A DNA stretch of 64,000 bases from assembly GCF_932526225.1 (NCBI RefSeq), contig NC_064040.1, positions 13,306,856 to 13,370,855 of the forward strand. The letters run 5' to 3'. The stretch comes from Nematostella vectensis. Taxonomy: Eukaryota > Cnidaria > Anthozoa > Actiniaria > Edwardsiidae. Positions 1-13,700 of the stretch are shown here, piece by piece. Each line of letters begins with the position of its first letter. Position 1 is the stretch's first letter. A program made the position numbers and the translations under genes. Under the pieces are notes generated by a model, which was given only the letters and a program-made list of their open reading frames with translations, did not search any database and was not told where the DNA came from.

Positions 1-482
1 ACAGTTACACTCACTGCTCAGAAGTTGACTTTATTTTTGTATTGTTACTCAGTTGCGTGTGTGGTTCAGTGTGCAGGCCATTGTACAGTATATCACTCCT
101 CTGAGAGGCCCTGTTATCAGGTAAATAGTAGTAGCAGTGCCTCGGTGCCTGACCCCCACCTCCCACCCCCCTCCAAGCTTTTTCAATAATTACAAGTAAA
201 AGACCAGCAGGGGCATGGCTATACCTTTCCCTGTTCCTCTTCTGTGTCTGCATTTCCCTTCCCCTCACTCCAGTATTTACTCCTGTAAACTAGATGTATA
301 GTGTTTTCTTCATAACATTTAGAGGTCTAGAAACTGCAAAACTGTAGGAAGAGAAAATAAGAAAATGTCCAAAGCAGACTTGAGTTCAAGTAATGTGTTG
401 CCCAGGCTTAGTTAAGGGATAATGATTGGTCTTTTCAATGTTCTGTACTTTCAAGATCTTTAAAGTAGTCTTTTCGTGTCAG

Positions 483-3400
483 GTATTTGTGCAAGCTGTC
501 TGACAAGGATTTGCGTCAACCTGACGGTAGAACGACCATGGCCGATACCATGTGGAGTGCTGTCAAAGGACCTGTAGAATCTGGGCCTATCTTTGACCGG
601 TAAAATCTACAAGCAACTACTTATTTTCCAGGAAATGAGCTCCCTATCAGACTTCCTTCATGTTTTAAGTACAAGCTGATGAGAAATTCAAAGCACTATA
701 AACAGCCTAGTAAAGCTGACTATAAACCACACCAAAGAATCCTTTGCCTCAAATTTACTAGTGTTTTTGGTTACTCATTCCTATGATGTGTTCTCCCAGG
801 GATAGTATGGATCTTGCGTTCAAGTACTTCACTTCTTCTACGTTAACTATCAGGCTGGCTGGACTCAACCAAATTGCTGTGAGTAAAAGAAATAAGTGAC
901 AGAGATCGCTTGAGTAATAGCCCTTGCAACTAAATAATTTTGTTTTTGTTCTTTTCAAATCTTCAATTTCAGAACCAAGTGCACATGTTCATGGACTTAT
1001 TCCAAGCAAATACTGTTGGCGAGATTGATAGGTGAGTATACCGAGAGTATGAGTGTATCAGACATCTGTTTAAGGTTAAATTCCTACTATAGCAACAAAG
1101 AACACAAGGCCTTGCGCACGGTGTTGCGCAAGCCTGGCTCAACAAGGAATTTCTTGACATTTCCTTTTAGATTTACTGCTATTTTTTAAGTATTGCGTTA
1201 TACGTATCCGGAATTTGGGATATATAAGTTTGATTATCGTAGTTTTTAAAAATTGTGAACTATTTTTCTAACCTAATAGAAAACCTCAATATTTTGTTGT
1301 CAAAGTATGGACGTTATGTAGTTATCAACAACTGCTGCGTAACATTTGAACGCTGCAAATGTGTTTTGCCTTTTTTGCCTAGTTTTGCCCTTTCGCGCAA
1401 TTTTTTTGCCCTAGCTTGTTTTTGCCTTTTTTGCCTTCTTTTGCCCTATCGCACACTTTTTTGCCCTATCTCGCACTTTTTTGCCCTATCGGGCGCTTTT
1501 TTGCCTTTTTTTGCCCTATCGCGCGCCTCACTAGAATCCTGCTATAAAAAAATCAAAATTTAATCCAGCTTCGGAAAATTCAGATTATGGGACCTCTATC
1601 ATTGAACAATTTAGGCTTCTAAAATTATTTTCGTACGTATATTTCTCCATGCTTTTAAGTTTGCAATATTCAAACTCGAACGGGCGGATTCTTGTCTTGC
1701 ATAAGAAGATGAGAAGCAAGAACTGAAAGTAGACAAATACCCAAGGAGTTTAATTATATCAACAGGCTGCCAGCAGCCATTCCTTTCTTCTGAAATTACA
1801 TCTAGAAAAGTATATATATTATTCGCACTTGTTTTAGATTTCGCTAATATTCGGGATAAAAAGCACAATGAAAATGCAGGAAGAGCGCGATGGCAAAATA
1901 AGGCAAAACGGGCAAAAAAAGGCGCGATGAAGGCAAAAAAGGCAAAAAAAGGCGCGACGTAATTCGACGTTTTGTGTTTTCTATTGTCGAAAAAAATCTA
2001 ACGCTGCTTATCGCTCCCGTCTGTTCACATTTCTTTTCCACTTTCTATAAAAAGGACAGCATCTTAAAGAGAATTTCAAGTGCATTCCATTTATGACATT
2101 GATCAAACTACAAAAGAAAAAGTTTCTTTTTAATTAGCAAAAAGATGTTCATAAAAATGGGCTTTAAAACGGCCCGTTTTTATGGCACTGTTTTTATTTT
2201 GATATATTTTTTAATGTTTTTGAAATTTTTACTATCTCAAACTTTGGATTCGAGATGCACATTAGACAAACGTTATCCAAATAAAATAAAAAGTGTGTAG
2301 CTTTCTCGAGATCAAAGTTCTAATCATAAACCTAGCGTTAGAATTTTTGTTACGCTCTGATGCGCAACACCGTGCGCAAGGCCACAACAACAACATTATC
2401 AACAAGAACTTCCCAAAACATCAACAAATTTCAAACTACAAACACTCTTCTTTCATTCAAAAAAGTGTAAGTGTGACTTAAAAAGGCACACTGAATTTTA
2501 GGGATATTGTAAAGTAAAAAAAATTGACGACTCATGCAAAAACATGCAACCCTAGAGCCTTTTAATTCTGCCAGTTAACCCGCAAAATGGGAGCGAGCAT
2601 TCCGCAAAATAAGCGTGAACATTCCGTGAGGTAGGCGTGAGGCCAGTTAGTAGCCAACAATGTGATTGTTTGAAGCTTGCTTTAAGTTTAAATGATGAGA
2701 CTTATCTGGGAAATACGAAACATAAGAAAGCCATCTCTCTCTATTCCAGATTGCAGGTGTTTTAATCCATTCTTGTTGTTTTCTAGCATGTGCGCAGAGT
2801 TATCCCAGTGGCTCCTGGATAACAACATTGTGGAGCATCTCTTTGGCCCCAATCTTCATGTAGAGGTGTGTTGCATAATGTGATATATATATATCATTCC
2901 TCCATTCCAAATAAGCAGCTATCTTCTTTTTGGACCCAACTATCATGCCAGCGTCTCAAATCTGTTTCTTAAAGCTATCGATGGATACAATATGTAACTT
3001 TTTAGTTCTATAAACAAGACATAGTTTAGTTTACACAGGGAAAACATACATTTTACTCCATAACACACAAGTAGTATGTTTAACCTTTTCCTGCAAAGTG
3101 CATATTTCTGCATTACATATAATATATATAAGTATTTATTTTCCCAGTTTATAATACTGTATATTGAGCACTTTTTATTGTTATTCAGTTGCTAAAGCAG
3201 TCTCAGATTATCTTGAACTACCTTGCTCAAGAGGGTTGTGTCAGCAACCAACACTTGGACTGCATCTGGGCTGCTGCACAGGTAGATATTACCCACTTCT
3301 TAAAGCCGCATTGTCACCAGTTTACTTCCTCATCCGTTAAAAGACAAAAGAATCTATTAAAATCCGAGATATTCAACAGGCCATCCGCTCTAAATTATCC

Positions 3401-4784
3401 ATCACATAATCAAAGAAACTTCCACATACTGCTTTTAATATTTTGAAATATTTTTCACGTTTTCCGTGACAGGAAGTAACGGAAATCATCGGATATTGTT
3501 ACTTAATCGACCGTAGGTAAACTGGCGACAATGCGGCTTTAACCTTATTTAATATATCTTACCTCCCATTGGACAAATGGTTGTTGATCCAAGTTTAGCC
3601 CCAGAACATATAAGAGGGAGCCGAAGCAAGGATTTTAAGATGGGGGGATTCATTGTTCTTTTATGCATTTCTTTATTTTTCTTCATATCTTCATATAAAG
3701 TATAAATATTGCATTTGCTTCCCCAAATAATCTGATGGAAAAGGAAGCTTTTTCGCACTTGGTACTTTGCTAGGACAACGAAATGGCGACTGACAGAGGC
3801 TGTTTAACTTCTATACAATATATCGCTAAGATAAAACAAGAAAACACGCCAGCCGTTAGGTGCATGATCCACTTATGATCCTAAGAAATCAGAGAGAAAA
3901 ACAAGAATGTTTCTTATATTAATGTAGGTCCTTTACAGTTAAAACATGTCAGCCATTATGTGCATGATCCACTTATGATCCTAAGAAAACTGAGTGAAAA
4001 ACAAGAATGTTTTTTTACATTAAATATGGGTCCTTTACAGTTAAAACATGCCAGCCGTTATGTGCATGATCCACTTATGGTCCCAAGAAAAAAAAGAAAA
4101 ACAAGAATGTTTCTTACATTAACGTGGGTACTTTACAGCTAAAACATGCCAGCTGTTATGTGCAGGATCCACTTATGATCCTAAGAAAACAAAGAGAAAA
4201 ACAAGAATGCTTTTTACATTAAATGTGTGTACTTAACAGCTAAAACATATCAGCCGTTATGTGCATGATCCACTTATGATCCCAAGAAAACAGAGATAAA
4301 AACAAGAATGTTTCTTATATTAATGTGGTTCCTTTACAGTTAAAACATGCCAGCTGTTATGTGCAGGATCCACTTATGATCCTAAGAAAACAAAGAGAAA
4401 AACAAGAATGCTTTTTACATTAAATGTGTGTACTTTACAGCTAAAACATATCAGCCGTTATGTGCATGATCCACTTATGATCCTAAGAAATCAGAGAGAA
4501 AAACAAGAATGTCTCTTACATTAATGTGGGTCCTTTACAGCTAAAACATGCCAGCCGTTATGTGCATGATCTGCTCACGGTCCTAACAAAACACCTGGAT
4601 ATGCCGTCCATCCTTTACCTGCTGGACCAAGTCTCCGCCATGCAGCCATCAGCACACACCAAGCAGACTCTGTTCCTGGCTTCCATACTGCTAAGAATTA
4701 TCTGGAGTGCTGGCCTGTCCACTGCCGGCAAGTCTGTAGGGCCAGCTCATGTGACCAGCCCTGTTCATGGACCTCTCCCTGCTG
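483..4784 (+). CDS. USP34: USP34 exons 1-6 of this window (N-terminal scaffold)
   Basis: Exons: 483-599, 800-878, 973-1031, 2787-2865, 3189-3281, 4541-4784. They encode helical scaffold including TMADTMWSAVKGP, the stretch TLTIRLAGLNQI and LFGPNLHVE, all recognisable in vertebrate USP34. The first exon begins in split phase after the acceptor at 481-482, so at least one exon lies upstream. Exon 6 starts after TTTACAG with LKHASRYVHDLL, and the intron before it contains about seven tandem copies of this acceptor and exon start (see the repeat at 3841-4540). The intron after exon 6 is almost entirely GAT-type microsatellite and a palindromic element. Confidence 0.93.
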
Positions 4785-7700
4785 GTGAGTAATAAGCAGA
4801 TGATGGTGGTGAAGATAGTGATGACAGTGTTTTGGTGGTGATGATAGTGATGACAGTAGTTATGGTGGTGATGATAGTGATGACAGCGGTTATGGTGATG
4901 GTGATGGTGGTGTGAGGGATGATGGTTGTAATATGGGGTGGTGATAATGGTTGTGGTGGTGGTGATAATGATGACAGTGTTTATATTGATGGTGGTGATA
5001 GTGATGATGATGGTAATATGGTGGTGTTGATAATGGTTGTGGTGGTGATGATAGTGGTGGCTGTGGTTGTGGTGATAGTGAGGATTGTTGGTTACAGTGG
5101 CGGTAGTGCTGATAATTGTTGTGTTGGACTTGTTATACTGTATGTTATGGTTACATGATGATGATGATAGTGATGATATAGATGGTCAAGGAAGTGATAA
5201 TAGTGATGGTGGTAATGCTAATATTAGTGATGATAGTGATGGTGGTAATGCTAATGTTAGTGATGATAGTGATGGTGGTAATGCTAATGTTAGTGATGAT
5301 AGTGATGGTGTTAATGCTAATGGTTGTGATGGTAGTGATGGCGATAGTTATGGTGTTGGTGATGATAGTGATAGTGGTGGTAGTGCTGATGATTGTGGTG
5401 GTGGACTAATGATAATGGCTGAGTGCATCTTTTATCCACACCAGGGGGGTTGAGGACCTTAAAAATCCTAGAAGGAGGGGGTCTCCAGAAGCCTAAGTTT
5501 CCAGAAGGGGGGTGGCAATAAAGAAGAAATTCTGAGGGGGGGGGGGGGGGGGGGGCAAAACTTTTAAATTTCAAGGGGGAGGGGGAGAAGTAGCCCATAA
5601 ATTCCAGGGGGAGAGGGGGAACCTAGCTATGATTTATTAAAATTTCTTTTGTTATCTTTCTGTTTTTACACATTTCCAGACCGGGAAGGGGGGGGGGGTA
5701 GCTCTGTAATTTTTTCAGGGGGGGGTTAAAGTAGCCCAGAAATTCCAAGGGGAGGGGTATCTGGAGCTGTACAGGACCCGAAATGATCCCAGGACCCGAA
5801 ACGATCCCAGGACCCGAAACGATCCCCAAAAGTTCCCCAACTGATCCCGGGACCCGAAACGATCCCCAAGAGTCCCGGAAATGAACCCCAAGGAATTGCA
5901 GTAATGGACAACAAAAGGAATGTGTAAGGATTGGCTTTCAGTTTTAAAAACATTTGAAACATTTAGCTTTATTTATGTTATTAAAAGGAAATTTACATTA
6001 ACTAAAACTATAGTATTAAGATATTAATATACGACAGCGGGGGAAATACAGTGGTTGAGTCAGAAATTGGGGTCAACTAACAATGCCTGTGATAGTAATT
6101 TGAAGAACACGGTGTGGATAAATCATTTTTACATAAAAAGCCAAAAAGAAAGGATAGGACATGCTGCTTTTCATAGTAAGCGAAATGGGTTAAGGTTATT
6201 TTTTGCATGTTTTTATTCGGCGAATGAAAGACCTATCCTATCATGCCGGGGTGTACGCACGACTACATGAGGAAATTCAAAACTCACATAATATTGCTTT
6301 CAACAAATGCCACATCCTCTTAATATTTTGCATCGGTAGTAGATGGGTTGGTTGTTCGAGTGTATTACTCAGTGTGCTTTTGTCGTTCCATCTTCTCGGC
6401 CAAACCGGCTGCCTAAATATAATGTGTCGGTAAATATTCGCTCGTGTAAACAAGAATTTCGTGGTGAAATACATGTTTGGTTGTCAAATGAATATTAATT
6501 TTTAGGGGTGATGTTTACCGGAAATGAGAGTCATGTGTCGGAACCGCAAAATGTTTAGAGTGTGATGGAAGGTCGAGAGTTTGGTTGATCTGAGCAAAGC
6601 TGTGCTATGTTTATGCTGTATTCCTTTCAGTAGCAATTGAAAGTTGTGTATTTGTTTTGGACTCTGTTTATGTGTTTAACGCCGGGCAATGTAATAAATA
6701 GAAGTATTGTATTGGAATTGAATATTTTTAAGTCGCGTTGTTTAGAAATTGAGTCGCTGTTAACCCTTAATTATGCTTCAAGAATTGCAAGTATTTCTTC
6801 TGCTTTCCCTTTGTCCATTACCGCAATTCCTTGGGGTTAATTTCGGGGACTCCTCGGTATCGTTTCGGGTCCCAGGATCATTTGGGGTACTTTTGGGGAT
6901 CATTTCGGGTCCTGGGATCGTTTCGGGTCCTGGGATCATTTCGGGTCCTGTACAGAGCCCTAAAAATCCAGGGGGGAGGGGGATATAAATGCTTATATCA
7001 TCAACCCCCCCCCCTCGTGCAAATAAAAGATGCAATCAGCCAAAAGTGATCAGTGATGAGGATTATGATGGTGATGATAATGGTAATATCGATATTAATA
7101 ATTTTGATCATCATGATGATGTTGGTTATAGTGTGATAATGATTATATACTGTGATGATTATCATCGTGACGATGGAACTGATAATGTCAACTTCCTGTC
7201 TCTCAACTTGACTGTGTCATTCAGGTGCTGCCTCAGCAGCTGTGACAGCTGCCCTTCAGAGGAAATTCCGCCGTGGTGACAGCATGAGTCAGAGCAGTAG
7301 TAGAAGTGGAAGTATCAGTGACATTAGTTTTGATGCAGATCACCGTGACATGGAGGAGTCGCCCAAGTCTAGGAAATTTACAAAGTAAGCTACACTATGT
7401 AGAACCCTGATGAAATGTTTTACAGCCAAATTTTTAGTTTGCTGGTCACCCAGAAACCAAAAGAACAGTGACTCCAGGTTGTAGCTGATATAAAACGGTG
7501 ACACATGACCATGCAGAGTAAAATTATAAGTTTTGGGACTTACCTGGTCTTAATAAAGTTCTTTTGATGCATGTGTCATGTTCATGTTTGGACTTGTTTT
7601 AAATTTTTTTTGTAAATTAAACATGTTTAAATCAAAACCTGACGACATGTAGTCAGTGCTAGATGAACACCCCATCATCTCAAACACTTTCTGACACTCA

Positions 7701-10700
7701 AGAATGGAATGTGTAATTAATAGAGTCATAATACTTTTATTCTAATTTGGTATTTCTTATGCCAGAGTTTCCAGGTCCCTGGTCCTTCTTCTTCATATGT
7801 ACTTCCAAAAAAACAAATACTGACAGTGTTTCTCTCCTCAAGTTTTATTAAGGTTTATCTAGAAAATGATGGTCCCTTGTTCTTTATCTATTTTCAACTG
7901 GATCACTACACTGCTTCTGAAAAATCGACTCATTGAATGTGTTTCTCTTTTTAGCCTACCCCCTGATAATCTAGACCTTGTAGGCAGCAACACACCACCT
8001 ACCCTCCCCCCAGGATATGACAGTCCTGCTGATGAATTCCCAAATTCCAACAAGGCCGAGGATGCTGACATTGATAGCACTAGCTGCACTAACAGCCATG
8101 GCAGCTCCCTCTCAGGGAGGAGGGGTCTGGAGGATTTCGAAGGGGATGATATTGAAGATGAGCTGACTCAGCTTAAGGCAGTTGTGGCTTTAAGGAGTAT
8201 CCAGAAAGGTGATAGCCCTAAAAGCTTTGATTTAAGTTCTGTCTGCGATGAAGGCAAGACGTTGCTGTGGGATTTGCTACAAGACAAGAATGCTGTGAGT
8301 CACCCTACTTTATACAATAATGATTGAGATTATTGTCCACGCTTTGATTGTATACTTTTTGAAACTCAGTCGAGGCCATGCGATAATGCAGGGGAATTTG
8401 AACGTCATCTCTCAGCCATCTTGTGCTCCACTGATCTACTCAAAATCTCCAAAAAGGGAAAACTTTGATTTACAAAATTATGAGGGCAAGCAGATAATAT
8501 TTCTTAGAATCACTGTAATTCGTGTGAGCCTCCCACCTAAACCTTTCCCTCATTTGATACCATTCCAAATTCAGATTTACCAAATTCTATAAGAACTTGT
8601 TATCCTGACATCAGCACTTTGCTTGTGAAATAACAAAGACATTTATTGTCTTAATTTGGAGACAATGGTTGGCAATTAGCTTTAAATGAAGCATATGGTA
8701 TAGTTAGAATAAGAACCTTGGGATGATGGTAATAATAATAATAATGGATATTTCCTATGCATATTGGCTAATTCCTCTTCTGCTGTACACAGTTTTCCAT
8801 GATGGTATATCACTCATATTGTTTGAGGGAGGAAACCTTTTTCACCCAGGTTACCATTGCGACAAAACAGTTATGCCTTTGTGTATGTGTGATTTGACCA
8901 CAAAAATTTTACTTTTATTATTGTAGATTCATCTAGAGGATGGACTGATCCAAGAGACTGAAAAGCTACTGTGTCAGCTCATCTGTTACACTGGGGAGAA
9001 GAAGATAAGAATGAAGTTCGTTGAAGGCTGCCTAGATAATCTATCAAATAACAGGTACTACCATCAACATCTAAACAGCCAAAACCTTTACAACACACCT
9101 TACACAGTTTAAAAAGTGTGTCCCAATTCATCACTGCCGTCTTCTACAGGTCAACTGTCATGTCCATTCAGCTACTGCCCAAGCTACTCAGCTCCTTCCA
9201 GCAGTACATTAACAACAGCTATGGGCCCCACTGGGTGACAAAGTTTGCTACCACTGAGCTAGGCATGATGGATCTGTTCTTTAAGAACCTTGTGCTGTAC
9301 ATGGAAGGTGCTCAGGGTCAGAACAAACCGGTCTGCTCTTTGTACACCCACATGGAAGAAGTTCAAGCACGCCTTCACTTCTTATCCTCCATTTATTCCA
9401 GTGAGCTCTCTCCACCAGACTTCAGTAAGTTTTGTTCAGTATGCCTTGAGTTTTAGTATACTGCAGAGTCTTGCCATATTATTCCAGATGCTGAGCCGCT
9501 TTCTGTAGTTCTAGTAAGGTTTTGTCATCACATGTCAGATCTTAACATATAGCATCGCATAATCCCTGACTTATTGCTGATGTCTCCCTGGACAGGTCTT
9601 AGTGTAGACCAGGTAGATGCACTGTGGTCCACCCTCATAGGAGACCCCCAGTGTTGCGATGAGGCCCTTGAATGGTTTGTCCAGCAAGTCCAGAGCAAAG
9701 AACTACATGCCCTAGATCGCAGCGTTCTTAAGTACATCTTCACAACAAAGGTACTCAATTCTCTCTCAATACATAATCAGCCATCAACTCTATGCTAAGA
9801 TATACTCTTGCAGGCATAAAGCACCACTTTAAACACAAAATCGTGCATTTAACAAAAGTGTAGACAGTAAAATATAAACACTGTTCTCCTGTGCTTCACA
9901 GATTGACAACCTCAATGATGAAGTTGATTATGATGATGTTCAACTCTGTATTTTGTATTTGTAGCTTCCATCTCTGACACCCGAGTCATTTTCAATGACT
10001 GGACTTACATTACTGCAGCAGTTGTACAAAATGTTCAAGCACTCATCTATTAAATCTGATGATGCTCACAAGGTACTTAGCTGATAATACTGTAGATCAT
10101 ATCTTCTAGCGAAAGCAATGACTTTGTAATATACCTGATAATAGGTTATGTGAACTTGTATGACAACCCAACTGCAAAGAAAAGTTTAGCCCCCAAGGGT
10201 AGGGGGTTTAAAAGAGTTGGGGGGCTTAATAGAGCTTTTATGGTAACTCTCTGTTGACCATGTCTTTGTCTTAGGTTTACGGCATTGACCAAGTGTGGAA
10301 TATTGCCATCCAGGCAAAGTCAACAGAAGTCAGCATGTCAGCAATGAAGTATCTCAACTCCCTCTATATCAATGGTGAGTTGATCCTGCCACTTATATGC
10401 GTTTTATGACATTCATTTTACTCATTTGTATGTTTATTTGGCAGCTGATGGAGGCAGTCTTCAGTATGAGGATGAATTTATCAGTCGCTGCATTGACAGC
10501 ATTAAAGCTGCGGCTTCTTCTTTATCCCAGGTACAGCAAATATGGAGTTCATCTGACACTCTTGCAAACCCCACATCAGCTGTCATTAAAAGAGACTATA
10601 CTGAAGGCATTCAAGCCAGGTTTTAATTTTGTTCAGTTTTATGATATTTCACATTAGTGACTGTGAATCCATTGTCTTCTGTCATTCTCAAATAAGGACA

Positions 10701-13700
10701 TTATCACACTAAGATAACTGTTATTGGGGACATTAAAGAGCAGCTGGGAATGCTCACTTGTATACCACTTTCAGTGACAGTGCCTACACTCTAATTCACT
10801 TTTGTAATGCTTAGCCGGAAAGGGTAGACACTTCTTCCAGAACTTATGATGCAAGGTTAACAGTTTTGCATACTTTGTCTAATTACAGGAAAACCAAGAT
10901 GATAATCTTCAAATCATGGAGCGAGGCATCTGTCTTCTCAAAACTCACATAGAGACTTTTAAGCGAAGGTAGGTTATTTGAACCATTGAAAAAATATATT
11001 AAAAAATCATAAAAAATAAATCCACCTCATCAAAATTAGAGATTGGTAATTTAAACTGTGTTGTGAGTATAAGAAAGGTGGTATGTACAGTATGGGGCTT
11101 GGAGTACTTGCCAGGCAGGTCTTCTTGATAACCTATCAATCAAAATACACAGTCATGTTCGTTAACCAGAGTTATAATGAACATGATTCCCCAAAACTGT
11201 TATGTACTCGAATGGTACTCGAGCACCAGTTTTTGGTTAACCTTTTTTATGCCATATTTATACATATGTTTTGTAGCAAAATGAATCCTTGTTTTTTTTT
11301 TTTTTTTTTGTAGATGTATGGGACCCTAATTAATTCTAGGACCTGATACTCAATACCTAATACCCAGGCAACGCATACTACCCAATCGCTGGCTATAATG
11401 ACAAAGGCTTTTAAACTTCATATGATTGTTGACTTCATCAATATTGACTGGCATTTTTCGTTTATCAGACCTTTTGGGTTTCATTAGAATAAAATGTATA
11501 CCAGCTTTTAAAATTCATGTGACTGGTGATATCATTGACATTGACTGATGCTGTCACCAACATAGTGGTGCATTGCTTCATGCTGCCTGTCTTTTCTTCC
11601 ACTTTACCTCAGTCCATTATTGAAATGCCATGAGGTTTATTTCAGGGAATCTTTATGGGAATGTCTACATTTTTTTATATGGATCTATGACTTTAATAGG
11701 TTTGCCTTCCATCTCCGCCTGTGGTTGCTTGAGGGGCAGGGAATAACATGTCACAAGCAGAAACAGCAACGTCCCTCAGAGAAGCATTTCCCCATCCGTG
11801 TCATGTGCCAGCCTGCTGGGCTATCAGACAAGGTAGGCATTCTCCGATCCGGAACGAGTGCCAGTCTGCTGGTCTATCCGACAAGGTAGGTATTCCCCCA
11901 TCCGAAACAAGTGCCATTCTGCTTGTCTATCAGACAAAGTAGGCATTCCCCCATCCGAAACAAGTGCCAGTCTGCTGGTCTATTAGACAAAGTAGGCATT
12001 CCCCCATCCAAGTCGAGTGCCAGTCTGCTGGTCTATCAGACAAGGTAGGTATTCCCCCTGTAAGTAAGTCATGTGTCAGTCGGCTGGGCTTTCAGACAAG
12101 GTAGGTATTCCCCCTGTAAGTAAGTCATGTGCCAGTCGGCTGGGCTATCTGGCAAGGTACAGGCGTTCCTTCATTCGAGTCCTGGGCCAACTTACAGGTC
12201 TATAAGGCAATATACATAGCCATTCATCTAAGTGGAGTGCCAGTCTGCTGGTCTATCAGGCAAGGCAGGTATTTCCTCATCAGAGTCATTTGCCAACCTG
12301 CTGGGCTCTCAGACAATCATTCCCCATATGAGTCATGTACTCATTGCTGGTCTTCAAGGCAAGGTGGACATTCTCCCACCCAAATCGAGTGCGGGTCTGC
12401 TGGGCTATTAGGCAAGGTAAGCATTCACCCATACGAGTCATGTGCCAGCCTGCTGGGCAATCAGACAAGGTAGACATTCCCCAATCCGAGCCATGCGCCA
12501 ACTTGTAGGTCCATAACGCAATTGTCTTTAGTGAACATAGGATCGTGTAAGAAATGACTATTGTTTCTCTAACCTGCAGGGTACATTTGAGATGCACTCC
12601 TCTGACCTTGTGGCCGAGCTCCGCGCAGAGGTGACCCATTGGTGCAAGCTTCTGCAGGAGAGAATTCAGCAGGAACATCAGTCAGGAGACGGAATGCAGC
12701 ACGCGCCTCTGTCTCCATTCTCGCCACAACTGCACCCTCCTTTCAGACTCATCTCACAGGGCCATGAGCTCACGCCTGACCTGGACGAGAAGTCACTAGC
12801 TGATGTGGGATTTAAAGACCTACAGGTAGACAACAAATTGGTGACATTAGATTTTTATGACTATCACTCAGTACATAGAGGATACTATACATTACATGGT
12901 CGTTCATGCATACACATTTTATCTTCAAGTGTTGATATTATCTTGAAGGAGTGAGCAACAGGCAGCCTAGAGGAGCAAGGAAGCGATAGATAAAATCGGC
13001 ATGGATAGATAACATTTGTATCCCCATATAATGTTCTATTTATTATATGAAATCTTTCAGATGCTAGTCAAAAAAACTGAGAGCACATTGGTTTTGATAA
13101 TTTTTATCACCCCATGTTCAATGTGATATACTGTAAACATCGACAGTGGTTGTATCAGTTTGATCATTTGATCACCTTGTATAACACTCATATCATATAA
13201 CAAATTGCCTTGTTATATTATGTACTTTGAGGATGATTTTGCAGTTATGATCTAACTGTGTGTTTGTTTGCTCACCTGACGCATAGTATTTTTCAATTGT
13301 TTTGCCAGCTGGTGTTTGTATCTGTGGGTGCCGCAAGGCGTGACCGTTACCACGATGGGAGCCAAGTCCCCTCATCTGTTCTACCTGCCCCATCCTGGGA
13401 CAACACACCCATGGTGATATTACTACGAGAGCAACACTCAGAGACTCTCTTCTCATTCTTGGAAATCTTAGACGATTTTAACTCTTCTACAATTGCAAAG
13501 CCAATGGACGATTCGAGTGCAGTAGAACAAATGGAGTACCAACCATTGGCATCTACTTCGGACTTCCGTTCTGAACTTAGAGCTAAAGATAGTGATCTTA
13601 CGGAGCAAAAAGTGAAAACATTTCAAGAAAGTCATGCGGAATTTTTATGTCAATTGATCTGGGAATTACTTTGTATACTTCCTACAAACCACACAGTACT

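Noticed and set aside
4919-5453. Open frames of Asp/Ser/Gly or Met/Val repeats
   Set aside because: They are readings of the GAT-type microsatellite in different frames and overlap each other; no gene structure.
11620-12473. Overlapping ORFs with repeated QPAGLSDK-like residues
   Set aside because: They arise because the minisatellite multiplies the end of exon 16; only the first copy is coding.
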